Shown here: positions 8,590-17,322 of the stretch, one piece after another | Layout of the letters: every line of letters starts with the position of its first letter | Position numbering within the stretch: position 1 is the first letter of the stretch | Source: Promicromonospora sukumoe | Lineage (GTDB): Bacteria; Actinomycetota; Actinomycetes; Actinomycetales; Cellulomonadaceae | NCBI RefSeq assembly: GCF_014137995.1 | Contig: NZ_JACGWV010000003.1 | Span: 744,001 to 808,000, forward strand | DNA length: 64,000 nt | Direction: 5' to 3' | Translations under genes and position numbers: made by a program | The notes under the pieces: generated by a model | Databases searched by the model: none | Seen by the model: only the letters and a program-made list of their open reading frames with translations | Told to the model about the DNA's origin: nothing

Positions 8590-9111
8590 ATGACGACGTC
8601 GAAGCGCCGCAGGATTCCCACGCGCCGCGAGCTCGACATCTGGCGGGGGCACATCGAGACCTACGACATCCTGCGCAACCGCGTCGAGACGCGCCTGCAC
8701 CGCGACTCGCAGCTCTCCACCGGCGACTACCGGGTGCTGCTCGCGCTGAGCGAGGCGGAGGACCACACACTCCGTTCGTCCACGCTCGCCGCGCACATCG
8801 AGTGGGAGCGCAGCCGGCTGTCCGGCCACCTGGGCCGCATGGAGAAGCGCGGGCTGGTGCGGCGCGAGCCGTGCGCCGAGGACGCCCGTGGGTCGCAGGT
8901 CGTGCTCACCGAGGAGGGCGCGCGCGCGTTCCACGCGAGCACCGTCCCGCACCTCCAGGCGATCAAGGAGATCTTCGTCGACGCGTTCACCGACGAGCAG
9001 CTCGACGTCCTGGGCGAGGCGACGACGGCGCTGCGCGCGCACCTCGGGCTTCCCCCGGTCGTTCCTGGCGGGAAGAGCCCGAGGCCCGAGAACCGGACGA
9101 GCGAGGCCTAG
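8590..9111 (+). CDS. MarR family transcriptional regulator
   Basis: A 173-residue winged-helix regulator. The DNA-binding part is seen in LSTGDYRVLLALSEAEDHTLRSSTLAAHIEWERSRLSGHLGRMEKRGLVRREP, with the wing in EDARGSQVVLTEEGARAF, flanked by dimerisation helices. The ATG at 8590 has a strong GGAGGAGGG site at 8578-8586; an in-frame ATG at 8563 would lie inside the operator. It is divergent from the LLM oxidoreductase operon and most likely represses it and itself in response to a small ligand, perhaps a phenolic or electrophilic compound (inference). Its stop overlaps the ackA stop by four bases on the opposite strand. Confidence 0.88.
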   Translation: MTTSKRRRIPTRRELDIWRGHIETYDILRNRVETRLHRDSQLSTGDYRVLLALSEAEDHTLRSSTLAAHIEWERSRLSGHLGRMEKRGLVRREPCAEDARGSQVVLTEEGARAFHASTVPHLQAIKEIFVDAFTDEQLDVLGEATTALRAHLGLPPVVPGGKSPRPENRTSEA

Positions 9112-10352
9112 TCGGCCGCGACCAGGTCCGCGGCGAACCGCGCGATCGCCAGCTCCTCGTTGGTGGGGACGACCATGACGAGGGGGGTCCCGACTGGCGA
9201 GGTCTCGACAGGCTCGACCAGCGGCGAGGCCGAGATCACCCGCGCCTCGCCCGACGGCGCCTCGTTGGCCGCCGGGTCGATCGCAAGCCCCAGGAACCCC
9301 AGGTCCCGCACCACGCCGGACCGGATGGTGTAGTCGTTCTCGCCGACCCCCGCGGTGAACGTCAGCACGTCGATGCCGCCGAGCACCGCCGCGTACGCGC
9401 CCACGTACTTGCGCAGCCGGTGCAGGTAGACGTCGCGGGCCAGGCGCGCGTCGGCGTCGCCCGCGGCGACGAGCCCGCGCAGCTCGCGCATATCGCTCAC
9501 GCCGGACAGGCCCAGCACGCCGGACTTCTTGTTGAGCAGCGTGTCGACGTCGGCGCCGGACAGCCCGCCGCGCATCAGGTGGAAGACGACGCCGGGGTCG
9601 ACGTCGCCGGAGCGCGTGCCCATGACCAGCCCTTCGAGCGGCGTCAGGCCCATCGAGGTGTCCACGGGCCTCCCGCCCAGGACCGCCGACGCCGACGCGC
9701 CGTTGCCCAGGTGGAGCACCACCTGCCGCAGCGTCTCGGGCCCGCGCCCCTCGGCCGCGAGCTTGGCGACGACGGCGGGGTGCGCGGCGACCGCCGTCGA
9801 CACGAACTGGTGTGACGTGCCGTGGAAGCCGTACCGCCGCACCCCGTGCTCCGCGGCGATCTTGCGGTCCAGCGCGTAGGTCGAGGCGGCGGCCGGAAGC
9901 GATGCGAAGAACGCGGTGTCGAACACCGCGACGTGCGGCACGTGCAGCAGCTCGCGCGCCACCTCGATGCCGGTCACGTTGGCCGGGTTGTGCAGCGGCG
10001 CCAGCGGGATGAGGTCCCGGATGCCGGCCACGACGTCGTCGTCGACCAGGGTGGGCGCCGAGAAGATCTCGCCGCCGTGGACGACGCGATGCCCGACGGC
10101 GATCACGTCGGCGTCCGCGAGCTTGGGGCCCACCTCGTCGAACATGCCCTTGACCACGCGCAGCGCCTCGCCGTGGTCGGGCACGTCGAGGTCGCGGACG
10201 ACCTTCTCGCCGCCCGTCTCGTGCTTGACCGTGCCCGAGGACTGGCCGATCCGGTCGACCATGCCGCCCGCGACGGCGTCGCCCGACTCGGGGTCGACGA
10301 GCTGGTACTTCAGCGACGAGGAACCGGAGTTGAGGACGAGGACGGTGCTCAT
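9108..10352 (-). CDS. ackA: Acetate kinase
   Basis: Cytoplasmic acetate kinase, 414 residues, converting acetyl-phosphate and ADP to acetate and ATP. Diagnostic segments are LVLNSGSSSLKY near the N terminus, VGHRVVHGG, the catalytic region GFHGTSH, LGNGAS, TPLEGLVMGTRSGDVDP and FTAGVGEN. It is the last gene of xfp-pta-ackA; its ATG overlaps the pta stop (ATGA). An oddity is the insertion PLVEPVETS about 35 residues from the C terminus, encoded by a dispersed DNA repeat at 9201-9222, in a region outside the catalytic motifs. Confidence 0.95.
   Translation of the reverse strand: MSTVLVLNSGSSSLKYQLVDPESGDAVAGGMVDRIGQSSGTVKHETGGEKVVRDLDVPDHGEALRVVKGMFDEVGPKLADADVIAVGHRVVHGGEIFSAPTLVDDDVVAGIRDLIPLAPLHNPANVTGIEVARELLHVPHVAVFDTAFFASLPAAASTYALDRKIAAEHGVRRYGFHGTSHQFVSTAVAAHPAVVAKLAAEGRGPETLRQVVLHLGNGASASAVLGGRPVDTSMGLTPLEGLVMGTRSGDVDPGVVFHLMRGGLSGADVDTLLNKKSGVLGLSGVSDMRELRGLVAAGDADARLARDVYLHRLRKYVGAYAAVLGGIDVLTFTAGVGENDYTIRSGVVRDLGFLGLAIDPAANEAPSGEARVISASPLVEPVETSPVGTPLVMVVPTNEELAIARFAADLVAAD
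9201..9222. repeat. Dispersed coding repeat, copy in ackA
   Basis: The sequence GGTCTCGACAGGCTCGACCAGC (22 nt, first 20: GGTCTCGACAGGCTCGACCA). It lies in frame inside ackA, where the opposite strand codes for LVEPVET. Related copies are at 10368-10410, 35338-35435 and 42129-42151, all inside or at the ends of coding sequences. Confidence 0.85.
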
Positions 10353-12502
10353 GCGTTCGGCTCCTTGGTCTCGACAGGCTCGACCCGCGACGCGTCAGGC
10401 TCGACCCGCGAGGACGTCTGCGCCTGGATGGCGGTGATCGCCACGGTGTTCACGATGTCCTGCACCAGCGCCCCGCGCGAGAGGTCGTTGACCGGCTTGT
10501 TCAGGCCCTGCAGCACCGGCCCGACGGCGACCGCGCCCGCCGAGCGCTGCACCGCCTTGTAGGTGTTGTTGCCCGTGTTCAGGTCGGGGAAGACGAACAC
10601 CGTGGCGCGCCCGGCGACGTCGGACCCGGGCAGCTTGGACGCCGCGACCGAGGCGTCGACGGCGGCGTCGTACTGGATGGGGCCCTCGACGTCGAGCTCG
10701 GGCGTGCGCTCGCGGACCAGGCCCGTGGCGGTGCGCACCTTGTCGACGTCGGCGCCCGTGCCGGACTCGCCCGTCGAGTAGGACAGCATCGCGATGCGCG
10801 GCTCGACGCCGAACTGCCGTGCGGTGGCGGCCGAGGAGACGGCGATGTCGGCGAGCTCCTCCGACGTCGGGTCGGGGATGACGGCGCAGTCGCCGTACAC
10901 GAGCACCCGGTCCTCCAGGCACATGAGGAACACCGAGGACACCGATGACGTGCCGGGCTTGGTCTTGATGATCTCGAACGACGGCCGGATGGTGTGCGCC
11001 GTCGAGTGGGCCGCGCCGGAGACCATGCCGTCGGCGAGCCCGAGGTGCACCATCATCGTGCCGAAGTAGGAGACGTCGGTGACGATCTCCCGCGCCCGCT
11101 CGACCGTCATGCCCTTGTGGGCGCGCAGCCGTGCGTACTCGGTGGCGAACTTCTCGACGTACTCGGGGTCGTGCGGCGACAGGACGCGCGCGGCCTCGAT
11201 GTCCAGGCCGAGCTCGGCGGCGCGGGCGCGGATCGGCTCCTCGTCGCCCAGGATCGTCAGGTTCGCGATCTGCCGGGCCAGGACCGTGGAGCCGGCGCGC
11301 AGGATGCGGTCGTCGGTGCCCTCCGGGAGCACGATGTGCCGCCGGTCGGCCCGCGCCCGCTCGATGAGCTGGTACTCGAACATCAGCGGCGTGACCACCT
11401 GCGGTCGCGGCAGGTCGAGGCGCGCGGCGAGCGCGGCGGAGTCGACGTTCCGCTCGAACAGCGCGCGGGCCGTCTCGACCTTGCGCACCGAGTTCTTGTC
11501 CACCCGGCCGCGGGTCGTCGCCGCCGCGCGGGCCGTGCGGTACGTGCCGAGATCGGTGGTGATGATCGGCAGCTTGGGGCGCATCGCCTCCAGGAGCTGC
11601 GCGGGACGGCCCTGCGGGTAGAACCCGCCGTTCAGGATCAGCCCCGCCAGCGACGGGAACGACGGCGTCATGTGCGTCGCGAGCAGGCCGATGAGCAGGT
11701 CGGTGCGGTCGCCCGGCGTGATCACGACGCCGCCGTCGGTCAGCCGCTCCAGCAGGTGCTCGAAGCTCATGGCCCCCACCTGCACGTCCAGCGCCTCGCG
11801 GCCCAGCAGCTCCGGGTCGCCCAGCACGAGCGTGCCGTCCACGGCCTCCAGGAGCTGCCCCACCGTCGGGGCCGTCAGGAACGGCTCCTCGGGGATGGTC
11901 CACACGGGCAGGTCGGGCTGCGCCTCGGTCAGCGTCGTCCGGATCTCGCGCGCGCTGTGCGTGTCCGCGCGGTTGACGACCAGGCCGACCGCCTGCGCGT
12001 GGTGCGCCGCCAGCTCGGCGAGGCTCACGTCCACGAGCGCGCGAATACCGTCCGCGGTGCGCTCGCGGCCCGACACGACCAGCAGGACCGGCGCGCCCAG
12101 GTTCGCGGCGATGCGCGCGTTGAACGAGAGCTCGGTGGGCCCGGCGACGTCGGTGTAGTCGGTGCCGAGGATCACCACCGAGTCGCAGCGCGCCGCCAGG
12201 TCGTGGAACCGGGACACGATGCGGCTCAGCGCGTCCTCGGGGTCGTTGTGCAGGTCGGCGTAGGTCACGCCGACGGCGTCGTCGTACGCGATGTCGACGC
12301 CGTCGTGCTCCAGGAGGAGCTCCAGCACGTGGTCGCGCTCGTCGCCCGATTCCTCGGTGGCGCTCGCGCGCGAGACGGGCCGGTAGACGCCGACCCGCTG
12401 GCCCTTGCGGACCAGCAGGTCGAGGACGCCCAGTGCGACCGTCGACTTTCCGCTCTCGCCCTCCGGGCTCGCGATGACGATGCTGCGGGTTGCGCCGGTC
12501 AC
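10349..12502 (-). CDS. pta: Phosphate acetyltransferase
   Basis: Full-length phosphotransacetylase of 717 residues, interconverting acetyl-CoA plus phosphate and acetyl-phosphate plus CoA. It has the long architecture: an N-terminal P-loop BioD-like domain (ASPEGESGKST), a middle DRTGG domain (about residues 210-320) and the C-terminal catalytic PTA_PTB domain with IVLPEGTDDRILRA, YGDCAVIPDPTSEELADIA, MLSYSTGESGTG and FPDLNTGNNTYKAVQR. GTG 12502 has GGAG nearby; an in-frame GTG at 12520 is possible. The C terminus (SRVEPDASRVEPVETKEPNA) is built from the dispersed repeat at 10368-10410. It sits 34 bases after xfp and overlaps ackA. Confidence 0.95.
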   Translation of the reverse strand: MTGATRSIVIASPEGESGKSTVALGVLDLLVRKGQRVGVYRPVSRASATEESGDERDHVLELLLEHDGVDIAYDDAVGVTYADLHNDPEDALSRIVSRFHDLAARCDSVVILGTDYTDVAGPTELSFNARIAANLGAPVLLVVSGRERTADGIRALVDVSLAELAAHHAQAVGLVVNRADTHSAREIRTTLTEAQPDLPVWTIPEEPFLTAPTVGQLLEAVDGTLVLGDPELLGREALDVQVGAMSFEHLLERLTDGGVVITPGDRTDLLIGLLATHMTPSFPSLAGLILNGGFYPQGRPAQLLEAMRPKLPIITTDLGTYRTARAAATTRGRVDKNSVRKVETARALFERNVDSAALAARLDLPRPQVVTPLMFEYQLIERARADRRHIVLPEGTDDRILRAGSTVLARQIANLTILGDEEPIRARAAELGLDIEAARVLSPHDPEYVEKFATEYARLRAHKGMTVERAREIVTDVSYFGTMMVHLGLADGMVSGAAHSTAHTIRPSFEIIKTKPGTSSVSSVFLMCLEDRVLVYGDCAVIPDPTSEELADIAVSSAATARQFGVEPRIAMLSYSTGESGTGADVDKVRTATGLVRERTPELDVEGPIQYDAAVDASVAASKLPGSDVAGRATVFVFPDLNTGNNTYKAVQRSAGAVAVGPVLQGLNKPVNDLSRGALVQDIVNTVAITAIQAQTSSRVEPDASRVEPVETKEPNA
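10368..10410. repeat. Dispersed coding repeat, pta C terminus
   Basis: One full copy, GGTCTCGACAGGCTCGACCC, followed by a partial copy, CAGGCTCGACCCGCG. They encode the last residues of phosphate acetyltransferase (VEPDASRVEPVET), beyond the conserved catalytic domain, so the repeat has extended the protein tail without breaking the frame. Confidence 0.8.
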
Positions 12503-12536
12503 GTGTCGCTCCGTGTTCACTTCGTGGGATTTGCTG

Positions 12537-15026
12537 CTACTCGTTGTCTCCACCGGTGTCGAGCGTAGCGGCAACCTGACCCTCGTCGGACTGGTCCTGG
12601 GCGTCCGGCCAGACCCAGTCGCGCACTTCGGGGATGTCGTCGCCGTGCTCACGGGTCCATGCACGCGCACGAAGTCGCGCGTCCTGCATGCGCTGGCGCA
12701 GCCCGGCCTGGGCCGTACCGAGCGACGGCACCCGGTCGATGACATCGATCACAAGGTGGTACCGGTCCAGGTCGTTGAGCATGACCATGTCGAACGGCGT
12801 CGTCGTCGTGCCCTCCTCCTTGTACCCGCGCACGTGCCAGTTGACGTGACCCGTGCGGCGGTAGGTGAGGCGGTGGATGAGCCACGGGTAGCCGTGGTAC
12901 GCGAAGACGACGGGCCGGTCGGGCGTGAACAGGCCGTCGAACTCGGAGTCGGTCAGGCCGTGCGGGTGCTCCTTGGCGTCCTGCAGCCGCATGAGGTCCA
13001 CGACGTTGACCACGCGCACCTTCAGGCCGGGCAGCTCCTGGCGCAGGATGTCGGCCGCGGCGAGCACCTCCAGGGTGGGCACGTCGCCCGCGCAGCCCAG
13101 GACGACGTCGGGCTTCTCGCCGGACACCTCCGTGCCCGCCCACTCCCAGATGCCCAGGCCACGCGTGCAGTGCTCGATCGCGGTGGGCATGTCCAGGAAG
13201 TTCGGCGCGGGTTGCTTGCCGGCAACCACCACGTTGACGTACTGCCGGCTGCGCAGGCAGTGGTCGTACGTGGAGAGCAGGGTGTTGGCGTCCGGCGGCA
13301 GGTAGACCCGCACGATCTCGGCCTTCTTGTTCACCACGTGGTCGACGAACCCCGGGTCCTGGTGGCTGAACCCGTTGTGGTCCTGGCGCCACACGTGGCT
13401 CGACAGCAGGTAGTTCAGGGAGGCGATGGGCCGCCGCCACGGGATGTGGTTGGTGACCTTGAGCCACTTGGCGTGCTGGTTGAACATCGAGTCGACGATG
13501 TGGATGAACGCCTCGTAGCTGGTCAGCAGCCCGTGCCGGCCGGTCAGGAGGTAGCCCTCCAGCCAGCCCTGCACCTGGTGCTCGCTCAGCATCTCCATGA
13601 CGCGGCCCGCGCGGGCCATGTGCTCGTCCACTTCGGGGCCGATGTACTCGGCGTTCCACTGCTTGTCCGTCACCTCGTACACGGCCTGCAGGCGGTTCGA
13701 CGCCGTCTCGTCCGGCCCGAAGATGCGGAAGTTGTCGGGGTTCAGCCGGATCACGTCGGTGAGCCACTGGCCCAGCACGCGCGGCGCCTCCGACGTCGAA
13801 CCGCCGGGCACGGGCACGTCCACCGCGTAGTCGCGGAAGTCCGGCAGCCGCAGGTCCTTGAGCAGCAGGCCGCCGTTCGCGTGCGGGTTGGCGCTCATCC
13901 GCAGCGCGCCCTCCGGCGCCAGCGCGGCGACGTCGGCCAGCACGTGGCCCTCGTCGTCGAACAGCTCCTCCGGGCGGTACGACCGCAGCCAGGTCTCCAG
14001 GACCTTGAGGTGCTCGTCGGTGTCGCGGGCGTTCGCGAGCGGCACCTGGTGCGCGCGCCACGACCCCGTCGTCTTCTTGCCGTCGATCTCCGCCGGGCCG
14101 CTCCACCCCTTGGGGGTGCGGAAAACGATCATGGGCCACGCCGGGCGGGTGAGGTCGCCCTGCGCCGCCCGCGCCTTGATCGCGGCGATCTCGTCGAGCA
14201 CCTCGTCCAGCAGCGTCGCGAACCGGCGGTGCGTGTCCAGCGGCGACTCGCTCTCGTCGTACCCGCCGTCGAAGAAGTACGGCTTGTGGCCGTAGCCGAC
14301 CATGAGGTCGTTCAGCTCCTGCTGCGAGATGCGCGCCAGGACCGTCGGGTTGGCGATCTTGTAGCCGTTGAGGTGCAGGATCGGCAGCACGACGCCGTCC
14401 TGGGCCGGGTTGAGGAACTTGTTCGAGTGCCACGACGTGGCCAGCGGGCCGGTCTCGGCCTCGCCGTCGCCCACCACGGCCGCGACCAGCAGGTCCGGGT
14501 TGTCGAAGGCCGCGCCGTACGCGTGGCTCAGGGCGTAGCCGAGCTCACCGCCCTCGTGGATCGACCCCGGTGTCTCCGGCGCGACGTGGCTCGGGATGCC
14601 GCCCGGGAAGGAGAACTGCCGGAACAGGCGCTTGACGCCCTCCGTGTCCTGCGTGATGTCGCTGTAGACCTCGGAGTACGTGCCGTCCAGGTACGCGGAG
14701 GCGACCAGCCCGGGGCCGCCGTGACCGGGGCCCGTGACGTAGACGGTCTGCTGCTCGCGCTCCTTGATGGCGCGGTTCAGGTGCGCGTACAGGAAGTTCA
14801 GCCCCGGTGTGGTGCCCCAGTGGCCCAGCAGACGCGGCTTCACGTGGTCCGCGGTCAGGGGCTCGCGCAGGAGCGGGTTGTCCAGGAGGTAGATCTGGCC
14901 GACCGAGAGGTAGTTGGCGGCTCGCCACCACGCGTCGATCCGCTCCAGGTCGGCGGGGGCCGGGTCGGCGACACCTGTGGTGCGCCAGCCGGTGGTCGGG
15001 GAGTCGGGGACAGTTGTCGTCGTCAT
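12537..15026 (-). CDS. xfp: Xylulose-5-phosphate/fructose-6-phosphate phosphoketolase
   Basis: An 829-residue thiamine-diphosphate enzyme that splits xylulose-5-P or fructose-6-P with phosphate, giving acetyl-phosphate plus glyceraldehyde-3-P or erythrose-4-P. Family signatures include [58 protein letters not shown] and the TPP motif [22 protein letters not shown]. Length matches the family. The ATG at 15026 is preceded by GGAG eight bases upstream. The downstream pta and ackA genes consume its product, so the operon forms a complete phosphoketolase-to-acetate route yielding ATP. Which of the two sugar phosphates is preferred cannot be told. Confidence 0.95.
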   Translation of the reverse strand: MTTTTVPDSPTTGWRTTGVADPAPADLERIDAWWRAANYLSVGQIYLLDNPLLREPLTADHVKPRLLGHWGTTPGLNFLYAHLNRAIKEREQQTVYVTGPGHGGPGLVASAYLDGTYSEVYSDITQDTEGVKRLFRQFSFPGGIPSHVAPETPGSIHEGGELGYALSHAYGAAFDNPDLLVAAVVGDGEAETGPLATSWHSNKFLNPAQDGVVLPILHLNGYKIANPTVLARISQQELNDLMVGYGHKPYFFDGGYDESESPLDTHRRFATLLDEVLDEIAAIKARAAQGDLTRPAWPMIVFRTPKGWSGPAEIDGKKTTGSWRAHQVPLANARDTDEHLKVLETWLRSYRPEELFDDEGHVLADVAALAPEGALRMSANPHANGGLLLKDLRLPDFRDYAVDVPVPGGSTSEAPRVLGQWLTDVIRLNPDNFRIFGPDETASNRLQAVYEVTDKQWNAEYIGPEVDEHMARAGRVMEMLSEHQVQGWLEGYLLTGRHGLLTSYEAFIHIVDSMFNQHAKWLKVTNHIPWRRPIASLNYLLSSHVWRQDHNGFSHQDPGFVDHVVNKKAEIVRVYLPPDANTLLSTYDHCLRSRQYVNVVVAGKQPAPNFLDMPTAIEHCTRGLGIWEWAGTEVSGEKPDVVLGCAGDVPTLEVLAAADILRQELPGLKVRVVNVVDLMRLQDAKEHPHGLTDSEFDGLFTPDRPVVFAYHGYPWLIHRLTYRRTGHVNWHVRGYKEEGTTTTPFDMVMLNDLDRYHLVIDVIDRVPSLGTAQAGLRQRMQDARLRARAWTREHGDDIPEVRDWVWPDAQDQSDEGQVAATLDTGGDNE

Positions 15027-15130
15027 CGCTCACGCTCCTGCTGGGGATGCCTGTGGAACCGTGCCGGTGCTGCTGCCCGTTCATTCGAACGCACAACCGC
15101 TCTACCCGCGAGACGACCGCGCGGCCCCGT

Positions 15131-15154
15131 GATCTGTGACGCGTCCGACAGATC
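15131..15154. promoter_or_regulatory. Inverted repeat in the xfp-SURF1 divergent gap
   Basis: GATCTGT (15131-15137) and ACAGATC (15148-15154) form a perfect 7-nt inverted repeat with a 10-base spacer, about 105 bases upstream of xfp and 50 bases upstream of the SURF1 gene. It could be an operator for either gene. No family-specific consensus is recognised, and chance occurrence cannot be excluded. Confidence 0.35.
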
Positions 15155-15205
15155 GTGCCGGTGACCTGTGCCGCTGACCCGCCGGCGGCGGTTACCGTTG
15201 AGGCT

Positions 15206-16108
15206 ATGCCCGTCAGTGCCCCCAGCACATCCCCGTCGAAGGTGATCGACGTCGACACCGTCACCGAGCGCCGCAGCTTTCTCCAGGTGGCCAGGCAGCC
15301 CCGGATGATCGGACTGCTGCTCGTGTTCGTGCTGGCGGCGTTCGTGTGCGGGCGGCTGGGTGCCTGGCAGCTCGACCGCGCCTACGAGCGGGCCGCGCTG
15401 GCCGCGCAGCAGGAGGCGGCTGAGGCCGTCGCCGCCGGGCCGGCCTGGCTGGGCGACGTGCTCGTGCCGCAGGAGAGCTTCCCGGGCGAGCTCGTCGGCC
15501 GCGAGGTCCGGGTCACCGGGGCGTTCGAGCCGTCCGGCACGCTCCTGGTCCCCGGCCGCGCCCTGGAGGGGCGCGTCGGCTACCTCGTCCTGACCCCCTT
15601 CCGCGTGTCCGACGACGGGACCGGCGGCGCCTCCTGGGCCGACCTGTCCGGTCCGCCGGTGCTCGCGCTCGTCCAGGGCTGGGTGGCCGACCCCGCCGAC
15701 GCCGACGCGCTGTCCCTGCCCGAGGGCGAGGTCACCGTGACGGGCTGGCTGCAGGCGGGGGAGTCGACGGTGGGCAGCGCCGCCGTGGTGGACGGGCAGA
15801 CCGAGCAGATCGCCCTGAGCGCGCTGGTCAACGAGTGGGGCGGGCCCATCTACACGGGCTACCTCGTCGCGACGTCCGGTCCGGGATCGCCCGAGGAGGG
15901 CGGGGTCGCCGCCCTGCCGCGCCCCACGATCGACGGCGGCACGGGCGCCAACCTGCAGAACATCTTCTACGCGCTGCAGTGGTGGCTGTTCGGCGGCTTC
16001 GCCGTGCTGCTGTGGGTGCGCCTGGTGCGCGACGAGATGGCCGGCGGGCGTCGCGGCGGCGCCCCGACCGACGCCGACACAGGCATCGCGGGGCTCCCGG
16101 CGGCGTGA
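15206..16108 (+). CDS. SURF1 family cytochrome oxidase assembly protein
   Basis: A 300-residue membrane protein of the SURF1/Shy1 family, which helps assemble aa3-type cytochrome c oxidase, probably in haem a insertion. It has two membrane helices at the ends: MIGLLLVFVLAAFVCGRLGAWQLDRA near residue 35 with the family's W-Q-L-x-R signature, and LQNIFYALQWWLFGGFAVLLW near residue 255, with the extracytoplasmic domain between. The ATG has a TACCGT -10 box at 15193-15198, seven bases upstream, so it is probably leaderless. It converges on the YceI gene with only three bases between the stop codons. Confidence 0.88.
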   Translation: MPVSAPSTSPSKVIDVDTVTERRSFLQVARQPRMIGLLLVFVLAAFVCGRLGAWQLDRAYERAALAAQQEAAEAVAAGPAWLGDVLVPQESFPGELVGREVRVTGAFEPSGTLLVPGRALEGRVGYLVLTPFRVSDDGTGGASWADLSGPPVLALVQGWVADPADADALSLPEGEVTVTGWLQAGESTVGSAAVVDGQTEQIALSALVNEWGGPIYTGYLVATSGPGSPEEGGVAALPRPTIDGGTGANLQNIFYALQWWLFGGFAVLLWVRLVRDEMAGGRRGGAPTDADTGIAGLPAA

Positions 16109-16111
16109 CCG

Positions 16112-16792
16112 TCAGTGGGTCAGCGTGAGCTCGGCCTCGACGAAGCCCGTGTCCTCGACGGTGACGAAGCCCAGGTCCGGCGCCTCGACGCCGTAGTCGG
16201 CGAAGGTGACCGGCACGGTCGCGGCGAGCTCGGCGACGACGTCGCCGCCGTCGTCCGCCAGCCGGATCTCCAGGCCGGCCGTGACCTCCTGGGCCACGCC
16301 CTTGATGGTCATCGTGCCGGGGGCGTCCACGCTGACGGTCTCGCCGTCGGCCACGGCCGCGATGTCCACGGGACCGGTGAGCTCGAAGGTCGCCGTGGGG
16401 AAGGTGCGCGTGTCGAGGATGCCCTGGAACTGGCCGTCCCGTGCTGACTCGTCGGTGGTGATGCTGGCGAGGTCGACCTCGATGCCCGCGGCGGTGAGCT
16501 CGCCGTCGGCCACCGTGCCGGTGCCCGTCACCTGCGGGGTGCGGCCGACGACGGTGACGTCCTGCCCGGAGAGCACCTCGTCCACGCGGTAGCCGGCCTC
16601 GGAGCCGTCGGCCCCGGTCCACTCGCCGTCGAGGTCCGCGACGTCGGCGGTCGCGGCGGGCGCGGACGAGCCGACGGCGGGCGCGGGCACGTCGCCGCCC
16701 GTCTGCATCGACGCGTAGATCCGCGTGCTGAGGAAGCCGAGGCCCGCCAGGACGACGAGCACACCTACCACGACGACGATCTTGCGGCCCAT
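16112..16792 (-). CDS. YceI family protein, membrane-anchored
   Basis: A 226-residue protein with an N-terminal signal anchor (KIVVVVGVLVVLAGLGFLST) and a C-terminal YceI beta-barrel domain that in this family binds isoprenoid-type or lipid ligands. Family marks are the GEWTGADGSEAGYRVDE start, VDLASITTDESARDGQFQGILDTRTFPTATFEL and VTIKG-like segment TMTIKGVAQEVTAGLEI. The linker between anchor and barrel is Ala/Pro-rich. The protein is expected outside the cytoplasmic membrane. Its physiological ligand is unknown. It lies just upstream of nothing in its own direction and converges on SURF1. Confidence 0.85.
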   Translation of the reverse strand: MGRKIVVVVGVLVVLAGLGFLSTRIYASMQTGGDVPAPAVGSSAPAATADVADLDGEWTGADGSEAGYRVDEVLSGQDVTVVGRTPQVTGTGTVADGELTAAGIEVDLASITTDESARDGQFQGILDTRTFPTATFELTGPVDIAAVADGETVSVDAPGTMTIKGVAQEVTAGLEIRLADDGGDVVAELAATVPVTFADYGVEAPDLGFVTVEDTGFVEAELTLTH

Positions 16793-16823
16793 GGGTGGTC
16801 GCCCTCTCAGGACAGGTAGCGCG

Positions 16824-17231
16824 TCAGGACAGGTAGCGCGCCTCGAGCGCGGCGAGCTTCGCCTCGGCCTCGCCGTGCACCTTCTTCTCCAGCACGAACG
16901 ACATCACCGGGATGACGCCCGCGATCACCATGGTGACCAGGCGGCCGAAGCCCCAGCGCATCTTGGACCACAGGTCGGCGACCGTGACCAGGTACACCAC
17001 GTAGATCCAGCCGTGGGCGAACGGCACCCACGCGATGAACGGCATGACGCCGTCGACGTCGGTCACCGCGCCGAGGCCGTACTTGATGCCCAGCTCGACG
17101 CAGAGGATCAGCAGCATGACGCCGGTGACCAGGGCCATGAAGCGGTAGCGGGCCATGGCGCCGCGCGCCTTGCGGATCGCGGTGGCCGCCGCCTCGGCGA
17201 TGATCTCGGGGGTGGTCTGAGGGGTGCTCAC
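16824..17231 (-). CDS. DUF3817 integral membrane protein
   Basis: A 135-residue actinobacterial membrane protein with three predicted helices: FMALVTGVMLLILCVELGIKYGLG, FAHGWIYVVYLVTVADLWSK (which carries the DUF3817 signature HGxxYxxY) and LVTMVIAGVIPVMSFVLE. Function is unknown. GTG 17231 is preferred over ATG 17237 because a TATCCT -10 box at 17240-17245 would then stand eight bases upstream, similar to other leaderless genes here; neither start has a Shine-Dalgarno. It is divergent from the ABC exporter genes. Confidence 0.75.
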   Translation of the reverse strand: MSTPQTTPEIIAEAAATAIRKARGAMARYRFMALVTGVMLLILCVELGIKYGLGAVTDVDGVMPFIAWVPFAHGWIYVVYLVTVADLWSKMRWGFGRLVTMVIAGVIPVMSFVLEKKVHGEAEAKLAALEARYLS

Positions 17232-17322
17232 AAGCATCGAGGATATGTCGTCCACGGGGCCTGCCGGGACCCTGTGGATAAAGCGTGGCTCGATGTCAGT
17301 GGTGCTCCGTACGGTGGTTGTC

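Noticed and set aside
12405-15164. A 919-codon open frame opposite xfp, and similar long frames opposite ldh-type, guaA, sir and dehydrogenase genes
   Set aside because: Long antisense frames are expected in very GC-rich genes. Their translations are Arg/Ala/Val/Asp-rich without any family motif, while the opposite strands carry full catalytic signatures.
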